Below, piece after piece: positions 9,584 to 17,406 of a stretch of DNA of 64,000 nucleotides. Origin of the DNA: Paenibacillus terricola (GTDB taxonomy: Bacteria; Bacillota; Bacilli; Paenibacillales; Paenibacillaceae); assembly GCF_014779765.1 (NCBI RefSeq), contig NZ_JACXZA010000010.1:1-64000 (forward strand), written 5' to 3'. Numbering within the stretch: the stretch's first letter is position 1; the number at the start of each line of letters is the position of its first letter. The notes under the pieces are model-generated. The model was not told the origin of the DNA, did not search any database, and was given only the letters and a program-made list of their open reading frames with translations. Both the position numbers and the translations under genes were made by a program.

Positions 9584-9669
9584 TGGTGCGGTAGAGAGGA
9601 CTCGAACCTCCACGGGCGTACGCCCACTACCCCCTCAAGATAGCGTGTCTGCCATTCCACCACTACCGC
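9584..9669 (-). tRNA. tRNA-Leu (GAG)
   Basis: Full class II cloverleaf with long variable arm. Acceptor GCGGTAG pairs with CTACCGC. The anticodon loop TTGAGGG gives GAG. CCA is encoded. Last gene of a five-tRNA cluster. Confidence 0.97.
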
Positions 9670-9714
9670 ACATTTAAAGAAAACATCGCATTCGCTTCGA
9701 GGGTAAGAAGCAAA

Positions 9715-9790
9715 TGGTGAGCCATGTAGGACTCGAACCTACGACACCCTGATTAAAAGTCAGGTGCTCTACCAACTGAGCTAATGGCTC
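9715..9790 (-). tRNA. tRNA-Lys (TTT)
   Basis: Cloverleaf with acceptor GAGCCAT / ATGGCTC, anticodon loop CTTTTAA, T-loop GGTTCGAGTCC and encoded CCA. Confidence 0.97.
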
Positions 9791-9866
9791 ATAATATTTA
9801 ACCCCGGGGTCCCCGAAAAGTAATCGGAATAACCTTCAAAGCAGCTCTTCACTTTTTGGGGTGTAT

Positions 9867-9941
9867 TGGTGACCCGTAGGGGATTCGAACCCCTGTTACC
9901 TCCGTGAAAGGGAGGTGTCTTAACCCCTTGACCAACGGGCC
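9867..9941 (-). tRNA. tRNA-Glu (TTC)
   Basis: Cloverleaf with acceptor GGCCCGT / ACGGGTC (one G-T pair), anticodon loop CTTTCAC giving TTC, and encoded CCA. Confidence 0.97.
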
Positions 9942-10119
9942 TTACTTTGCTCAACTCACCTGCTTAAATCAGGCGACTTGAAGATCATACCACGCACGAG
10001 CTTGTTTTGCAAGTACTTTATCTTGAATGTTCGAGCATCTTACCGATACTCGACATTTGAACAAAATAAAAAGACCGATCGATTGCACGGTCCTTCACCT
10101 GCAAATCCGAGAAAAAATG

Positions 10120-10210
10120 TGGCGGAGAAGGAGGGATTCGAACCCTCGCACCACTTACGCAGTCTAACCCCTTAGCAGAGGGTCCCCTTGAGCCACTTGG
10201 GTACTTCTCC
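10120..10210 (-). tRNA. tRNA-Ser (GCT)
   Basis: Class II cloverleaf with long variable arm; acceptor GGAGAAG / CTTCTCC, discriminator G, anticodon loop CTGCTAA giving GCT for AGC/AGU codons, CCA encoded. Confidence 0.97.
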
Positions 10211-10211
10211 A

Positions 10212-10287
10212 TGGCTCCCCGAACAGGACTCGAACCTGTGACAACTCGATTAACAGTCGAGTGCTCTACCAACTGAGCTATCAGGGA
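10212..10287 (-). tRNA. tRNA-Asn (GTT)
   Basis: Acceptor TCCCTGA / TCGGGGA, anticodon loop CTGTTAA giving GTT, CCA encoded. First gene of the cluster and only one base from tRNA-Ser. Confidence 0.97.
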
Positions 10288-10309
10288 AAATCGTGCAGTG
10301 ACAATTAAT

Positions 10310-10339
10310 AATTTACCACGCCCGTCCTACCCTAGTCAA
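10310..10339 (-). promoter_or_regulatory. Promoter of the tRNA cluster
   Basis: Minus strand TTGACT (10339-10334), 18-base spacer, TAAATT (10315-10310), 23 bases before tRNA-Asn. The -35 overlaps the last codons of the sprT-like gene. Confidence 0.6.
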
Positions 10340-10796
10340 GCGTTTTAAGTGATAATTTTCCCGCGCATTTGCCGCACCGATATCGAGTCGGATCGAGACG
10401 CCGCCGCCGCAAATATTCCATCCCGCATGCACCGCATACAAGCTTGTACTTAAATGGCTTCGGCTTACGCGCCTCACGCTCCGGCAGCGTACGACAGTAC
10501 CGGGATGCTCCCACTTGAGTGAGCAGCTGCTTGAAATCTTGGTCGCGATGCTGATAGCCGCGCTTCATAATATGAAGATGATAATGGCACAGCTCGTGTT
10601 TTATTATTTTCTCCGTCTCCTCAGCTCCGAACGCCTCAAGCTGATGCGGACTAATCTCAATATTGTGCGATCGTGTAAAATATCGTCCGCCCGTCGCCTT
10701 CAGGCGGCTGTTAAACGTCGCGCGATGCTTGAAAGGTCTGCCGAACCACTCCAGTGATACTTGCTCGACCCATGTCTGCAGCGTTTCATCATTCAT
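10332..10796 (-). CDS. SprT-family zinc metalloprotease-like protein
   Basis: A 154-residue SprT-like protein (YdcK relative). The HELCH motif (HExxH) supplies the zinc ligands and catalytic Glu. The C-terminus has a zinc ribbon with CGAC and CGKC pairs. The start at 10796 is set by GGAGGAG eight bases upstream; upstream codons in the frame lack a ribosome site. It sits between the tRNA cluster and cmpA/tex, as in Bacillus. Cellular role unknown in this group; SprT relatives include DNA-protein crosslink proteases. Confidence 0.9.
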   Translation of the reverse strand: MNDETLQTWVEQVSLEWFGRPFKHRATFNSRLKATGGRYFTRSHNIEISPHQLEAFGAEETEKIIKHELCHYHLHIMKRGYQHRDQDFKQLLTQVGASRYCRTLPEREARKPKPFKYKLVCGACGMEYLRRRRLDPTRYRCGKCAGKLSLKTLD

Positions 10797-10909
10797 CGAT
10801 AATCTCCTCCACCTACTTGAATTGTAAAGGCGGGCTGCGATACACTTCAAGTAGAAGTTCGATCTCGTTCGAGCTGTTTTTGTTATTAGAGGGGAGAATC
10901 TGTACTATT

Positions 10910-11263
10910 ATGCCAACTATGCGCTACGTTCTGATGAAACAGAATGAAACGGTTCATTTCGTCGAAATGCCGCAATCGCACGCTTACCAGCTTAGCGCGC
11001 TCAATCTGCGTTTGCATAAAGAAATCGACAAGTTGACGGCCAGCAACGTCCCTGCGCTCCCGTACGCTATCGCGGAGTGCGACAACGTCGAGCTGCATGA
11101 TACGAGCATTCAAACGATCTCCGGATTGGATTACTTGAACAAGCTGGAGCAGGATTTTGCCCAAATTAAAGAGCAATCGTACCCGCTCATCTCGCTGCTG
11201 ACAGAAATCCGTGCCCTTCAAGCTCAATTGGAGCAATGGTACGAAGAAGAATACGAAGATTAA
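10910..11263 (+). CDS. Conserved-looking hypothetical protein
   Basis: A soluble 117-residue protein, acidic at the C-terminus (WYEEEYED), predicted mostly helical with a possible coiled coil over the last 50 residues. A GAGGGGAG element precedes ATG 10910; ATG 10919 is an alternative start. Divergent from sprT and followed by a strong terminator, so it is monocistronic. I do not recognise the family. Confidence 0.75.
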   Translation: MPTMRYVLMKQNETVHFVEMPQSHAYQLSALNLRLHKEIDKLTASNVPALPYAIAECDNVELHDTSIQTISGLDYLNKLEQDFAQIKEQSYPLISLLTEIRALQAQLEQWYEEEYED

Positions 11264-11270
11264 ACAAGAG

Positions 11271-11312
11271 AAAACGCACTGCACCGTCCTACGAAGGTGC
11301 AGTGCGTTTTGT
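11271..11312 (+). terminator. Strong intrinsic terminator
   Basis: Perfect arms aaaacgcactgcacc / ggtgcagtgcgtttt followed by TT. It ends the 117-residue ORF; the A-run on the left arm makes it usable on the other strand too. Confidence 0.85.
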
Positions 11313-11461
11313 TATGCAGGAAGCTCGATCTTAATAAAATGCGAGCAATTGAGATACGTCGTGACGAATTCGCGCGAATGAAATCGTTTCGGACCTGCAC
11401 ATCGCCCCGCCCCTGCCCATATGCTATTCATACAGTACGGTCCGGGAGGGGGACGACGCAA

Positions 11462-11599
11462 ATGCCGCAGTGGCTGTGCAATCAACTGATGCGCGCGTAC
11501 CAGAAGAAGGACGTTCGACAGATTCGTCTGCTGAATGACTGCTGGTATTTCTACCGCGCTAAGCAGCGTCCGAGTGAAGAAACCGTTACAAGTAACTAG
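11462..11599 (+). CDS. cmpA: Cortex morphogenetic protein CmpA
   Basis: A 45-residue protein beginning MPQWLCNQLMRAY and containing LLNDCWYFYR, the signature of CmpA, the small sporulation quality-control protein that targets SpoIVA for ClpXP degradation during cortex assembly. A GGAGGGGG site lies nine bases upstream of ATG 11462, so longer readings of the frame are unlikely. CATACAGT at 11429-11436 matches a sigma-E -10 element, fitting mother-cell expression, though no clear -35 is visible. It sits between sprT-like and tex genes. Confidence 0.87.
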   Translation: MPQWLCNQLMRAYQKKDVRQIRLLNDCWYFYRAKQRPSEETVTSN

Positions 11600-11603
11600 C
11601 GTA

Positions 11604-11640
11604 TTCTACCCGCCTAAATCCTCTCTGCAAGGAGGACCCA
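11604..11640. repeat. GC-rich palindromic intergenic repeat, copy 1
   Basis: Begins TTCTACCCGCC and contains CTCTCTGCAAGGAGG. A clearly related copy lies at 44653-44690. Further GC-rich hairpins follow up to about 11750. No gene is seen between 11600 and 11827. Confidence 0.6.
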
Positions 11641-11827
11641 TGGGACTGCCGCCCCCTGAACCCCGGAATGGGGAACGTGGGATTGGCAGAGACGCCGTCG
11701 CATTATTGAGCGGCAGGAATCGCGTGCCCTTATGGGCACAACTTACTGTGTGACGTAATAAATGATCATAGATCGCAACTCAAAGTGAAATAGCTTTCCG
11801 ATGCGACATTTACCTTATTAATACTCT

Positions 11828-11860
11828 CAAAAAAGCCGATCCCATGCAGGATCGGCTTTG
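11828..11860 (-). terminator. Terminator of tex
   Basis: Arms aaagccgatcc and ggatcggcttt around a six-base loop; the minus strand continues with a T-run. It lies 16 bases past the tex stop codon. Confidence 0.9.
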
Positions 11861-11875
11861 TACTACATACCTCTT

Positions 11876-14122
11876 CTAGTCAGGCTTGACCATTGTAAGA
11901 CTTACGCGGCCTTTCTTGGCGTCGGCTTCGAGAACCCAGACGGTTACGGCATCGCCAACGGATACGACATCCGTTGGATGTTTAACGAACTTGGTGCTTA
12001 AGCGCGAAATATGAACAAGGCCGTCATTCTTGATGCCGATATCGACGAAAGCGCCGAAGTCGATAACGTTACGGACCGTGCCTTGCAGCTCCATGCCTGG
12101 CTTCAGATCCTCGAGCTTGAGCACGTCTGTCCGGAAGATCGGCGGCGGCAGCTCCTCACGCGGATCGCGGCCCGGACGCTGCAGACTGTCGATAATGTCA
12201 CGAAGCGTTGGAACGCCTACTTCAAGCGCGGCAGATAACTGCGCCACATCGGCTTCAGCCAGCTTCGTACGCATCGACTCCGATCCAACGTCCGACAGCT
12301 TTAGCCCCAGTGCACGGAACAGCTTGTCCACAACAGCATACGACTCCGGGTGAATCGGCGTCCTATCCAATGGGTTATTCCCATCCGGAATGCGGAGGAA
12401 GCCTATGCACTGCTCATATGACTTCGCACCCAGCCGAGGTACCTTCGACAGCTCCTTGCGCTGCGCAAACTTGCCGTTCTCTTCGCGATACTTCACGATG
12501 TTGCGGGCAATCGTCGCATTGATGCCCGCTACGTAGGACAACAGCGATGGAGACGCCATATTCACATCGACACCAACGTGGTTAACGGCTGATTCTACGA
12601 CGCCGCCCAGACTTTCCTCTAACCGTTTCTGGCTGACGTCATGCTGGTATTGGCCAACGCCAATCGCTTTGGGCTCGATCTTCACGAGCTCAGCAAGCGG
12701 ATCCTGCAGACGGCGTGCAATCGAGACCGCACTCCGCTCGGATACGTCGAGCGACGGGAATTCTTCCGCTGCAAGCTTGGAAGCGGAGTAGACTGAAGCG
12801 CCCGCTTCGCTGACAATCATATATTTCAGTTCATCCGCGCCTGCTGCTCCTGCCAGGCGACGCTTGCCGATCAGATCGGCGATGAACTGTTCGGTCTCGC
12901 GTGACGCCGTACCGTTGCCAATAACGATGAGGCTAACGTTGTATTTGTCCAACATGCCATTCACGATCCGCTCTGCTTCCGCCACCTTGTTGTTCGGAGG
13001 CGTCGGATACGAGACCGCTACTTCGAGCAGCTTGCCGGTGTCATCAACAACAGCAAGCTTGCAGCCTGTACGATATGCCGGATCGACGCCTAGGACAACC
13101 TGCCCATGAACAGGTGGCGACAACAGCAGGTTGCGCAGGTTAACGGAGAAGATCGAGATCGCATGTTCTTCCGCCTTCTCTGTCATCTCGCCGCGCACTT
13201 CACGTTCGATCGAAGGTGCAATTAACCGTTTGTAGGAATCCTCGATAACCGAAGCAAGTACAGTCTGAACCTGCGGTGCGGTATACTTGCGGATTACATT
13301 ACGGTTCAACCAGTCATGCACGCGGTCGGTCGGAACGTCGAGCGCCACGCGCAGCACCTCTTCGCGTTCGCCGCGGTTAATGGCGAGCACACGGTGAGGC
13401 GGCAATTTGCGTACCGGCTCTTGGTAAGCATAGTACATTTCGTATACCGTCTCCGCGCTTGCATCCTTCGCTTCAGTCCGGAGTACGCCCTGATCGTGTG
13501 TGAACCTGCGAATCCAAGTGCGGATTGCAGCGTCGTCGGCAATATTCTCAGCGAGAATATCCATGGCGCCCTGCAGCGCTTCCTCTGCCGTATTGACGCC
13601 CTTGTCAGCATCGATATAGCGGACTGCTTCCACTAACGGGTCTCCTTGCTTCGGCTGGGACCAGATCCAGAGCGCAAGCGGCTCAAGTCCGCGTTCCTTC
13701 GCAACGCTCGCTCTCGTCTTGCGCTTCTGCCGGTAAGGACGGTACAGATCTTCGACCTCTTGCAGCTTGCTCGCCGACTCAATACCGCGGCGCAGCTCAT
13801 CGGTCAGCTTGCCCTGCTCGTCTATGAGCCGGATAACCTCGCGCTTGCGGTCCTCCAGATTGCGCCGATATTGCAGCTTCTCTTCAATATCGCGAAGCGC
13901 ATTCTCGTCGAGCTCGCCCGTCATCTCCTTGCGATAACGCGCAATAAACGGAATCGTATTGCCTTCATCGAGCAGCGACACGGCTGCCTTCACCTTCGTC
14001 AGCGGTATGGACAGCTCGGCAGCAATATCGCGGATAATCCGTTCCCGTTCCGCTGCTGCCTGCTCATCCGAAAGTTTCGTTCCATTCGCTTCTGTCGGTG
14101 CATCCTGCTTCTCAACAGCCAC
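11876..14122 (-). CDS. tex: Tex-family RNA-binding transcription accessory protein
   Basis: A 748-residue Tex protein, usual family length. It has the helical Tex N-domain, a YqgF/RNase H-like core (VLGVDPAYRTGCK), helix-hairpin-helix repeats (SLLSYVAGINATIARNI) and a C-terminal S1 domain (GTVRNVIDFGAFVDIGIKN). Family members bind nucleic acid and influence transcription or RNA turnover; the exact role is unsettled. GTG start at 14122 with GGGAAGGGG nine bases upstream. Equivalent to ydcI of B. subtilis by position and domain order. Confidence 0.95.
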   Translation of the reverse strand: MAVEKQDAPTEANGTKLSDEQAAAERERIIRDIAAELSIPLTKVKAAVSLLDEGNTIPFIARYRKEMTGELDENALRDIEEKLQYRRNLEDRKREVIRLIDEQGKLTDELRRGIESASKLQEVEDLYRPYRQKRKTRASVAKERGLEPLALWIWSQPKQGDPLVEAVRYIDADKGVNTAEEALQGAMDILAENIADDAAIRTWIRRFTHDQGVLRTEAKDASAETVYEMYYAYQEPVRKLPPHRVLAINRGEREEVLRVALDVPTDRVHDWLNRNVIRKYTAPQVQTVLASVIEDSYKRLIAPSIEREVRGEMTEKAEEHAISIFSVNLRNLLLSPPVHGQVVLGVDPAYRTGCKLAVVDDTGKLLEVAVSYPTPPNNKVAEAERIVNGMLDKYNVSLIVIGNGTASRETEQFIADLIGKRRLAGAAGADELKYMIVSEAGASVYSASKLAAEEFPSLDVSERSAVSIARRLQDPLAELVKIEPKAIGVGQYQHDVSQKRLEESLGGVVESAVNHVGVDVNMASPSLLSYVAGINATIARNIVKYREENGKFAQRKELSKVPRLGAKSYEQCIGFLRIPDGNNPLDRTPIHPESYAVVDKLFRALGLKLSDVGSESMRTKLAEADVAQLSAALEVGVPTLRDIIDSLQRPGRDPREELPPPIFRTDVLKLEDLKPGMELQGTVRNVIDFGAFVDIGIKNDGLVHISRLSTKFVKHPTDVVSVGDAVTVWVLEADAKKGRVSLTMVKPD

Positions 14123-14180
14123 GTAAGCAAGCCCCTTCCCTATCTTGTACTCATATTAAAGACCGTGACAACCTCTTCAA

Positions 14181-14822
14181 CTAGCGGTGTAAGCCAACGA
14201 ACGGATTGTTCGCCTTCTCGAATCCGATCGTCGTCTTCGGACCATGACCAGGGTATACCACGACGTCATCCGGCAGTTTGAACAGCTTAAGCCGAATCGA
14301 ATCATACAGATCCCGTTCACGTCCGCCAGGCAGGTCTGTACGACCGACGGACGCGCGGAACAGAACGTCGCCGCCGAACAGATCGGAGCCGCACAGCAGG
14401 CTGATGCTGCCGGGCGAATGGCCCGGCGTATGCATAACCGAGAACTTGCGGCCGATCAGCTCAAGCGTCTGACCTTCGTCCAATGCATATTCCGCCGGAT
14501 CCGTCGTCAGCGGCGGGGTTACGTCTTTCCATCTCGTAGAGCCGTTCAACTGGGGATTAACGAGCCATTCCGCCTCCAGATCATGAATGTATACCGGGCA
14601 TCCTTTCGCCTTGCGCACCTCGTCTACCCCGCCCATGTGGTCAAAATGCGCATGCGTCAGCAAAATCGCCTCGATGTGAATCGACTCGATCCGTTCAAGC
14701 AGGCGCTTCGGTCCCATGCCAGGGTCGATAATGACGCCTCTCTCGCCGGATTCATCCGTCAGTAAGTAACAATTCGTCTGCAGCGGGCCAAGAGAGAAGG
14801 TTTGAATGTTCAGCTTCGTCAT
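14181..14822 (-). CDS. MBL-fold metallohydrolase (glyoxalase II-like)
   Basis: A 213-residue metallo-beta-lactamase-fold hydrolase. The zinc motif THAHFDH places His57, His59, Asp61 and His62, with further ligands in HTPGHSPG and YPGHGPKT. The size and motifs fit the YqgX-like group of hydroxyacylglutathione-hydrolase relatives, which in Bacillota probably act on thiol adducts. It lies four bases behind the thioredoxin-like gene, so the two are co-transcribed. Confidence 0.9.
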   Translation of the reverse strand: MTKLNIQTFSLGPLQTNCYLLTDESGERGVIIDPGMGPKRLLERIESIHIEAILLTHAHFDHMGGVDEVRKAKGCPVYIHDLEAEWLVNPQLNGSTRWKDVTPPLTTDPAEYALDEGQTLELIGRKFSVMHTPGHSPGSISLLCGSDLFGGDVLFRASVGRTDLPGGRERDLYDSIRLKLFKLPDDVVVYPGHGPKTTIGFEKANNPFVGLHR

Positions 14823-14826
14823 CGGC

Positions 14827-15399
14827 TTAAATCGTCGTGAGCAGCTGACGCAGCTCGCTTATAATATCAGTCTGGTAGGCTGTGCCTTCGCCTTCGCCAT
14901 AACGACGCATAATCTCTTCTCGCGCCGCAGTCAGCTTCTGCTGGTAGTCCGACGCTTCACGATCAGGATTGCCCAGCTTGAAGGCGATCATCGGCTCTTG
15001 CACATGCTTCGTACGAGGGCCCCATTGACCGCGCACGACACCTTCTTTATCGGCAAAAATAACAATCGGAATCGAGCGTCCGCCCATCGTCAGAAACTCG
15101 TCCATCGTATCGAGATGCTGCTCCATGATGAGCACTTCCGTCGGTATGCCGCTTACAGCGAGCGCCTGAAACACGACGGGAACGTTGCGAACGACATCGC
15201 CGCACCAGTCCGCAGCAATGATTAAGCAGTTCAGATCATCCCGGCCATTAAGCGATTCGAAATACTTGCGATCCTCCTTATTCGGCCATTCGAAGGTTTC
15301 GTATATGGAACGGAATTGTTCTTGATTTTTGGTCATGCCTTCGATGAACTGCTTCGGCGAAATGCCTTGGCCCAGCTTAGCACCTACATTTTTACCCAT
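14827..15399 (-). CDS. Thioredoxin-fold protein (Thioredoxin_9 type)
   Basis: A 190-residue thioredoxin-like protein. The active-site region reads ADWCGDV, so only one of the usual two cysteines is present; related Bacillus proteins also show WCGD with a single Cys. The cis-Pro region reads RSIPIVIF. Start 15399 is preferred over 15420 because GCGAGG lies ten bases upstream. It is not a classical dithiol reductase; a monothiol or binding role is inferred. Confidence 0.82.
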   Translation of the reverse strand: MGKNVGAKLGQGISPKQFIEGMTKNQEQFRSIYETFEWPNKEDRKYFESLNGRDDLNCLIIAADWCGDVVRNVPVVFQALAVSGIPTEVLIMEQHLDTMDEFLTMGGRSIPIVIFADKEGVVRGQWGPRTKHVQEPMIAFKLGNPDREASDYQQKLTAAREEIMRRYGEGEGTAYQTDIISELRQLLTTI

Positions 15400-15573
15400 G
15401 ATGGCGAACCTCGCTTTCATATCCGATATAATTAATCGTTATTCTTCTTATTATTGCGTGATCAAAAAGATCGGTTTTCAGTTATTGTAGCAGATTTAGG
15501 CAGATACAGGCAAAGAAACGAACATGCTCTCAGCCCAAGGGCCGGTCCATGTCCGCTTCTTAGAACAGATGTA

Positions 15574-16188
15574 TTAAGATGATTTCTTGTTATTGCGCGA
15601 ACGTACAATTTTGAACACAACATACACAATGAGGAGACCAAGCGCGATCAGAATGCCCTCATGAATATACTTGCCCGCTTCCTCTTCGATCGTGTCCCAA
15701 TTGTCGCCGAGGGAGCGTCCCAAATAGACGAACAGAATCGACCACGGCAACGAGGCCAACGCTGTCAGCAGCGTGAATATGCCGAACGGCATGCGCGCCA
15801 TACCTGCAGGAACGGAGATGACCTGGCGCATAACCGGAACGAACCGCGCTGTGAAGACGATGCCTTTGCCGTATTTATTAAACCAGCCTTCTGCAATGTC
15901 GAGATGCTTCTTCTTAATCTTCAGAAACTTTCCGTACTTCTCAAGGAATGGACGACCGCCGTAGCGACCGATCGCGTACAAAATCCAGTTCTGCAGGACG
16001 GCGCCTAACGTACCGAAGAGCACGGCTCCTAAGAACGATATTCTCCCGTCGTACACCAGGTAACCCGCATAGGCAAGCACGACCTCACTCGGAATGACCT
16101 CTACCATTAAGCCGAACAAAATGCCGAAGTAGCCGAGATCTTTCATCCACTCGAGCATCGTTGCCACTACATCTGACAATACGTGCAT
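15574..16188 (-). CDS. DedA-family membrane protein
   Basis: A 204-residue protein of the DedA/SNARE-associated family, with several hydrophobic segments and the conserved FTARFVPVMR loop followed by a small-residue helix (VPAGMARM). Relatives flip polyprenyl phosphate or phosphatidylethanolamine and support envelope homeostasis. Start 16188 is chosen for the AAGGAG six bases upstream. It is separated from neighbours and probably monocistronic. Confidence 0.92.
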   Translation of the reverse strand: MHVLSDVVATMLEWMKDLGYFGILFGLMVEVIPSEVVLAYAGYLVYDGRISFLGAVLFGTLGAVLQNWILYAIGRYGGRPFLEKYGKFLKIKKKHLDIAEGWFNKYGKGIVFTARFVPVMRQVISVPAGMARMPFGIFTLLTALASLPWSILFVYLGRSLGDNWDTIEEEAGKYIHEGILIALGLLIVYVVFKIVRSRNNKKSS

Positions 16189-16344
16189 GGTTTCTCCTTC
16201 CGCCTCTCCCATAGGCATGTCTTATCTTTGCTTCGTATTCTAGCATACCCGCATACCAACTCCAAGTGCCGGAAGGGGCATGTTCAGACAGGCCTGCGCA
16301 TAGACTAGCCTCGAATAGATACGTATAAGCGGAGGAGAAGTTGC

Positions 16345-16800
16345 ATGACTAAATTTCTCGTAGTGAAAAAAAGAAATTTGCAGATCGCCGGCGCCTTTCT
16401 CGTCATGACGTTGTTGGTAGCCGTGCTATGGCGGGTACACTTGACGAGGGTTGAGCCTGCTGCGGCTGCGCCAACCGATGGGGTGCAGGTGTTTACGCTC
16501 GTAACAGGCGAGTTCGAGACGACGGATCGTAATGGCAAGATGCTCGAAGCGTACATCTTCAATCCAGGCTCGATCGTTGTTAAGAAAGGTGTGCCTGTAG
16601 AGCTGCGCATTATCGGCATCAGCGGCGACACGCATCCGTTCGTCATCGAAGGACTCGGCGTGAAGGGCGAAGTGAAGAAGGGCGAAACGACCGTCGTCCG
16701 CTTCACAGCTGAGCAAGCGGGTACGTATGAACTTAAGTGTCTGACCCATGCGGATATGCGCAGCGACGGGCCGATGGTCGGGTATATTCACGTGCAGTGA
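16345..16800 (+). CDS. Membrane-anchored cupredoxin-domain protein
   Basis: A 151-residue protein with one N-terminal membrane segment (about 11-30) and an extracytoplasmic cupredoxin domain. Candidate copper ligands are His97, Cys132, His135 and Met138 (or Met144), with the CLTHADM pattern typical of blue-copper and CuA-like sites. Likely role is copper binding or electron transfer at the outer face of the membrane. An AGGAG site precedes ATG 16345. Confidence 0.85.
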   Translation: MTKFLVVKKRNLQIAGAFLVMTLLVAVLWRVHLTRVEPAAAAPTDGVQVFTLVTGEFETTDRNGKMLEAYIFNPGSIVVKKGVPVELRIIGISGDTHPFVIEGLGVKGEVKKGETTVVRFTAEQAGTYELKCLTHADMRSDGPMVGYIHVQ

Positions 16801-16879
16801 GGTTGGAGGCTCGCTTAAGGCTAGTGTCCGCCTGTGAAATCGGTGCATACGATAGCCGTAGAGAGGAGGCGGTTGTCGT

Positions 16880-17191
16880 ATGAGGCCCACGAACGAGAAG
16901 CATGCTTCCGGGTACCCGACCGCTCGCAAAATCAAAAGAGCTTGCAGCAACGAGCTGTATCGCACCGCCAAGCGGATGAACAAATGGATTCCGAAGGAGA
17001 AGGTGGAGGAAGCCGAGAAGCTCTACTTCAAGAAGGTAGCGCTTAATCTGCCTTGGATTCACGAGAACCAGAGCAATCGCAAAGTATTGTCGGATTGGTG
17101 GGACGAGAACGTCAGCGCCGAAATCGCCGAGCTGTGGGAAGTCGACCGCGCGGCGCTATGCGAAGCGTTCCGGCACGCGTTCGGGGGATAA
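16880..17191 (+). CDS. Hypothetical protein with duplicated 3' end downstream
   Basis: A 103-residue, Lys- and Glu-rich soluble protein; GAGAGGAGG precedes ATG 16880. I do not recognise a family. The last 36 bases, coding for LCEAFRHAFGG plus stop, recur twice downstream (17274-17309 and 17371-17406), each time still encoding a similar peptide and stop. See the repeat entry at 17156-17406. Confidence 0.7.
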   Translation: MRPTNEKHASGYPTARKIKRACSNELYRTAKRMNKWIPKEKVEEAEKLYFKKVALNLPWIHENQSNRKVLSDWWDENVSAEIAELWEVDRAALCEAFRHAFGG

Positions 17192-17406
17192 GAGCCGAGT
17201 TGTAGGACCGGAAATCCGAACACGGGTGTGCGTCAGTTTGAACACGGGTGTGCGTCAGTTTGAACACGAGCTGCTATGTGAGGCGATCTGGCACGTGTTC
17301 GGAGGATAACAACCGAGCTGTAGAACCGGAAATGCGAACACCGAGTGTGCGTCAGTTTGAACATGAGCTGCTATGTGAAGCGGTCCGGCACGTGTTCGAG
17401 GGATAA
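17156..17406. repeat. Degenerate tandem duplication of a gene 3' end
   Basis: Three units start at 17156, 17274 and 17371 (periods 118 and 97 bases). Each opens with a 36-base block coding for LCEAxxHxFxG and a TAA stop, followed by a spacer with the element GTGTGCGTCAGTTTGAACA. In unit one this spacer element itself is doubled (22-base period from 17219). Copies differ by scattered substitutions, so the duplication is not recent. Unit three also encodes, on the minus strand, the last ten residues of the O-antigen-ligase-like gene. Confidence 0.9.

Noticed and set aside
9978-10272. Two overlapping frames of 65 and 84 codons
   Set aside because: They are translations of tRNA-Ser and tRNA-Asn and their flanks, a well-known artefact.
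11535-11753. 72-codon frame after cmpA
   Set aside because: It reads through cmpA out of frame and into the palindromic repeat; no ribosome site.
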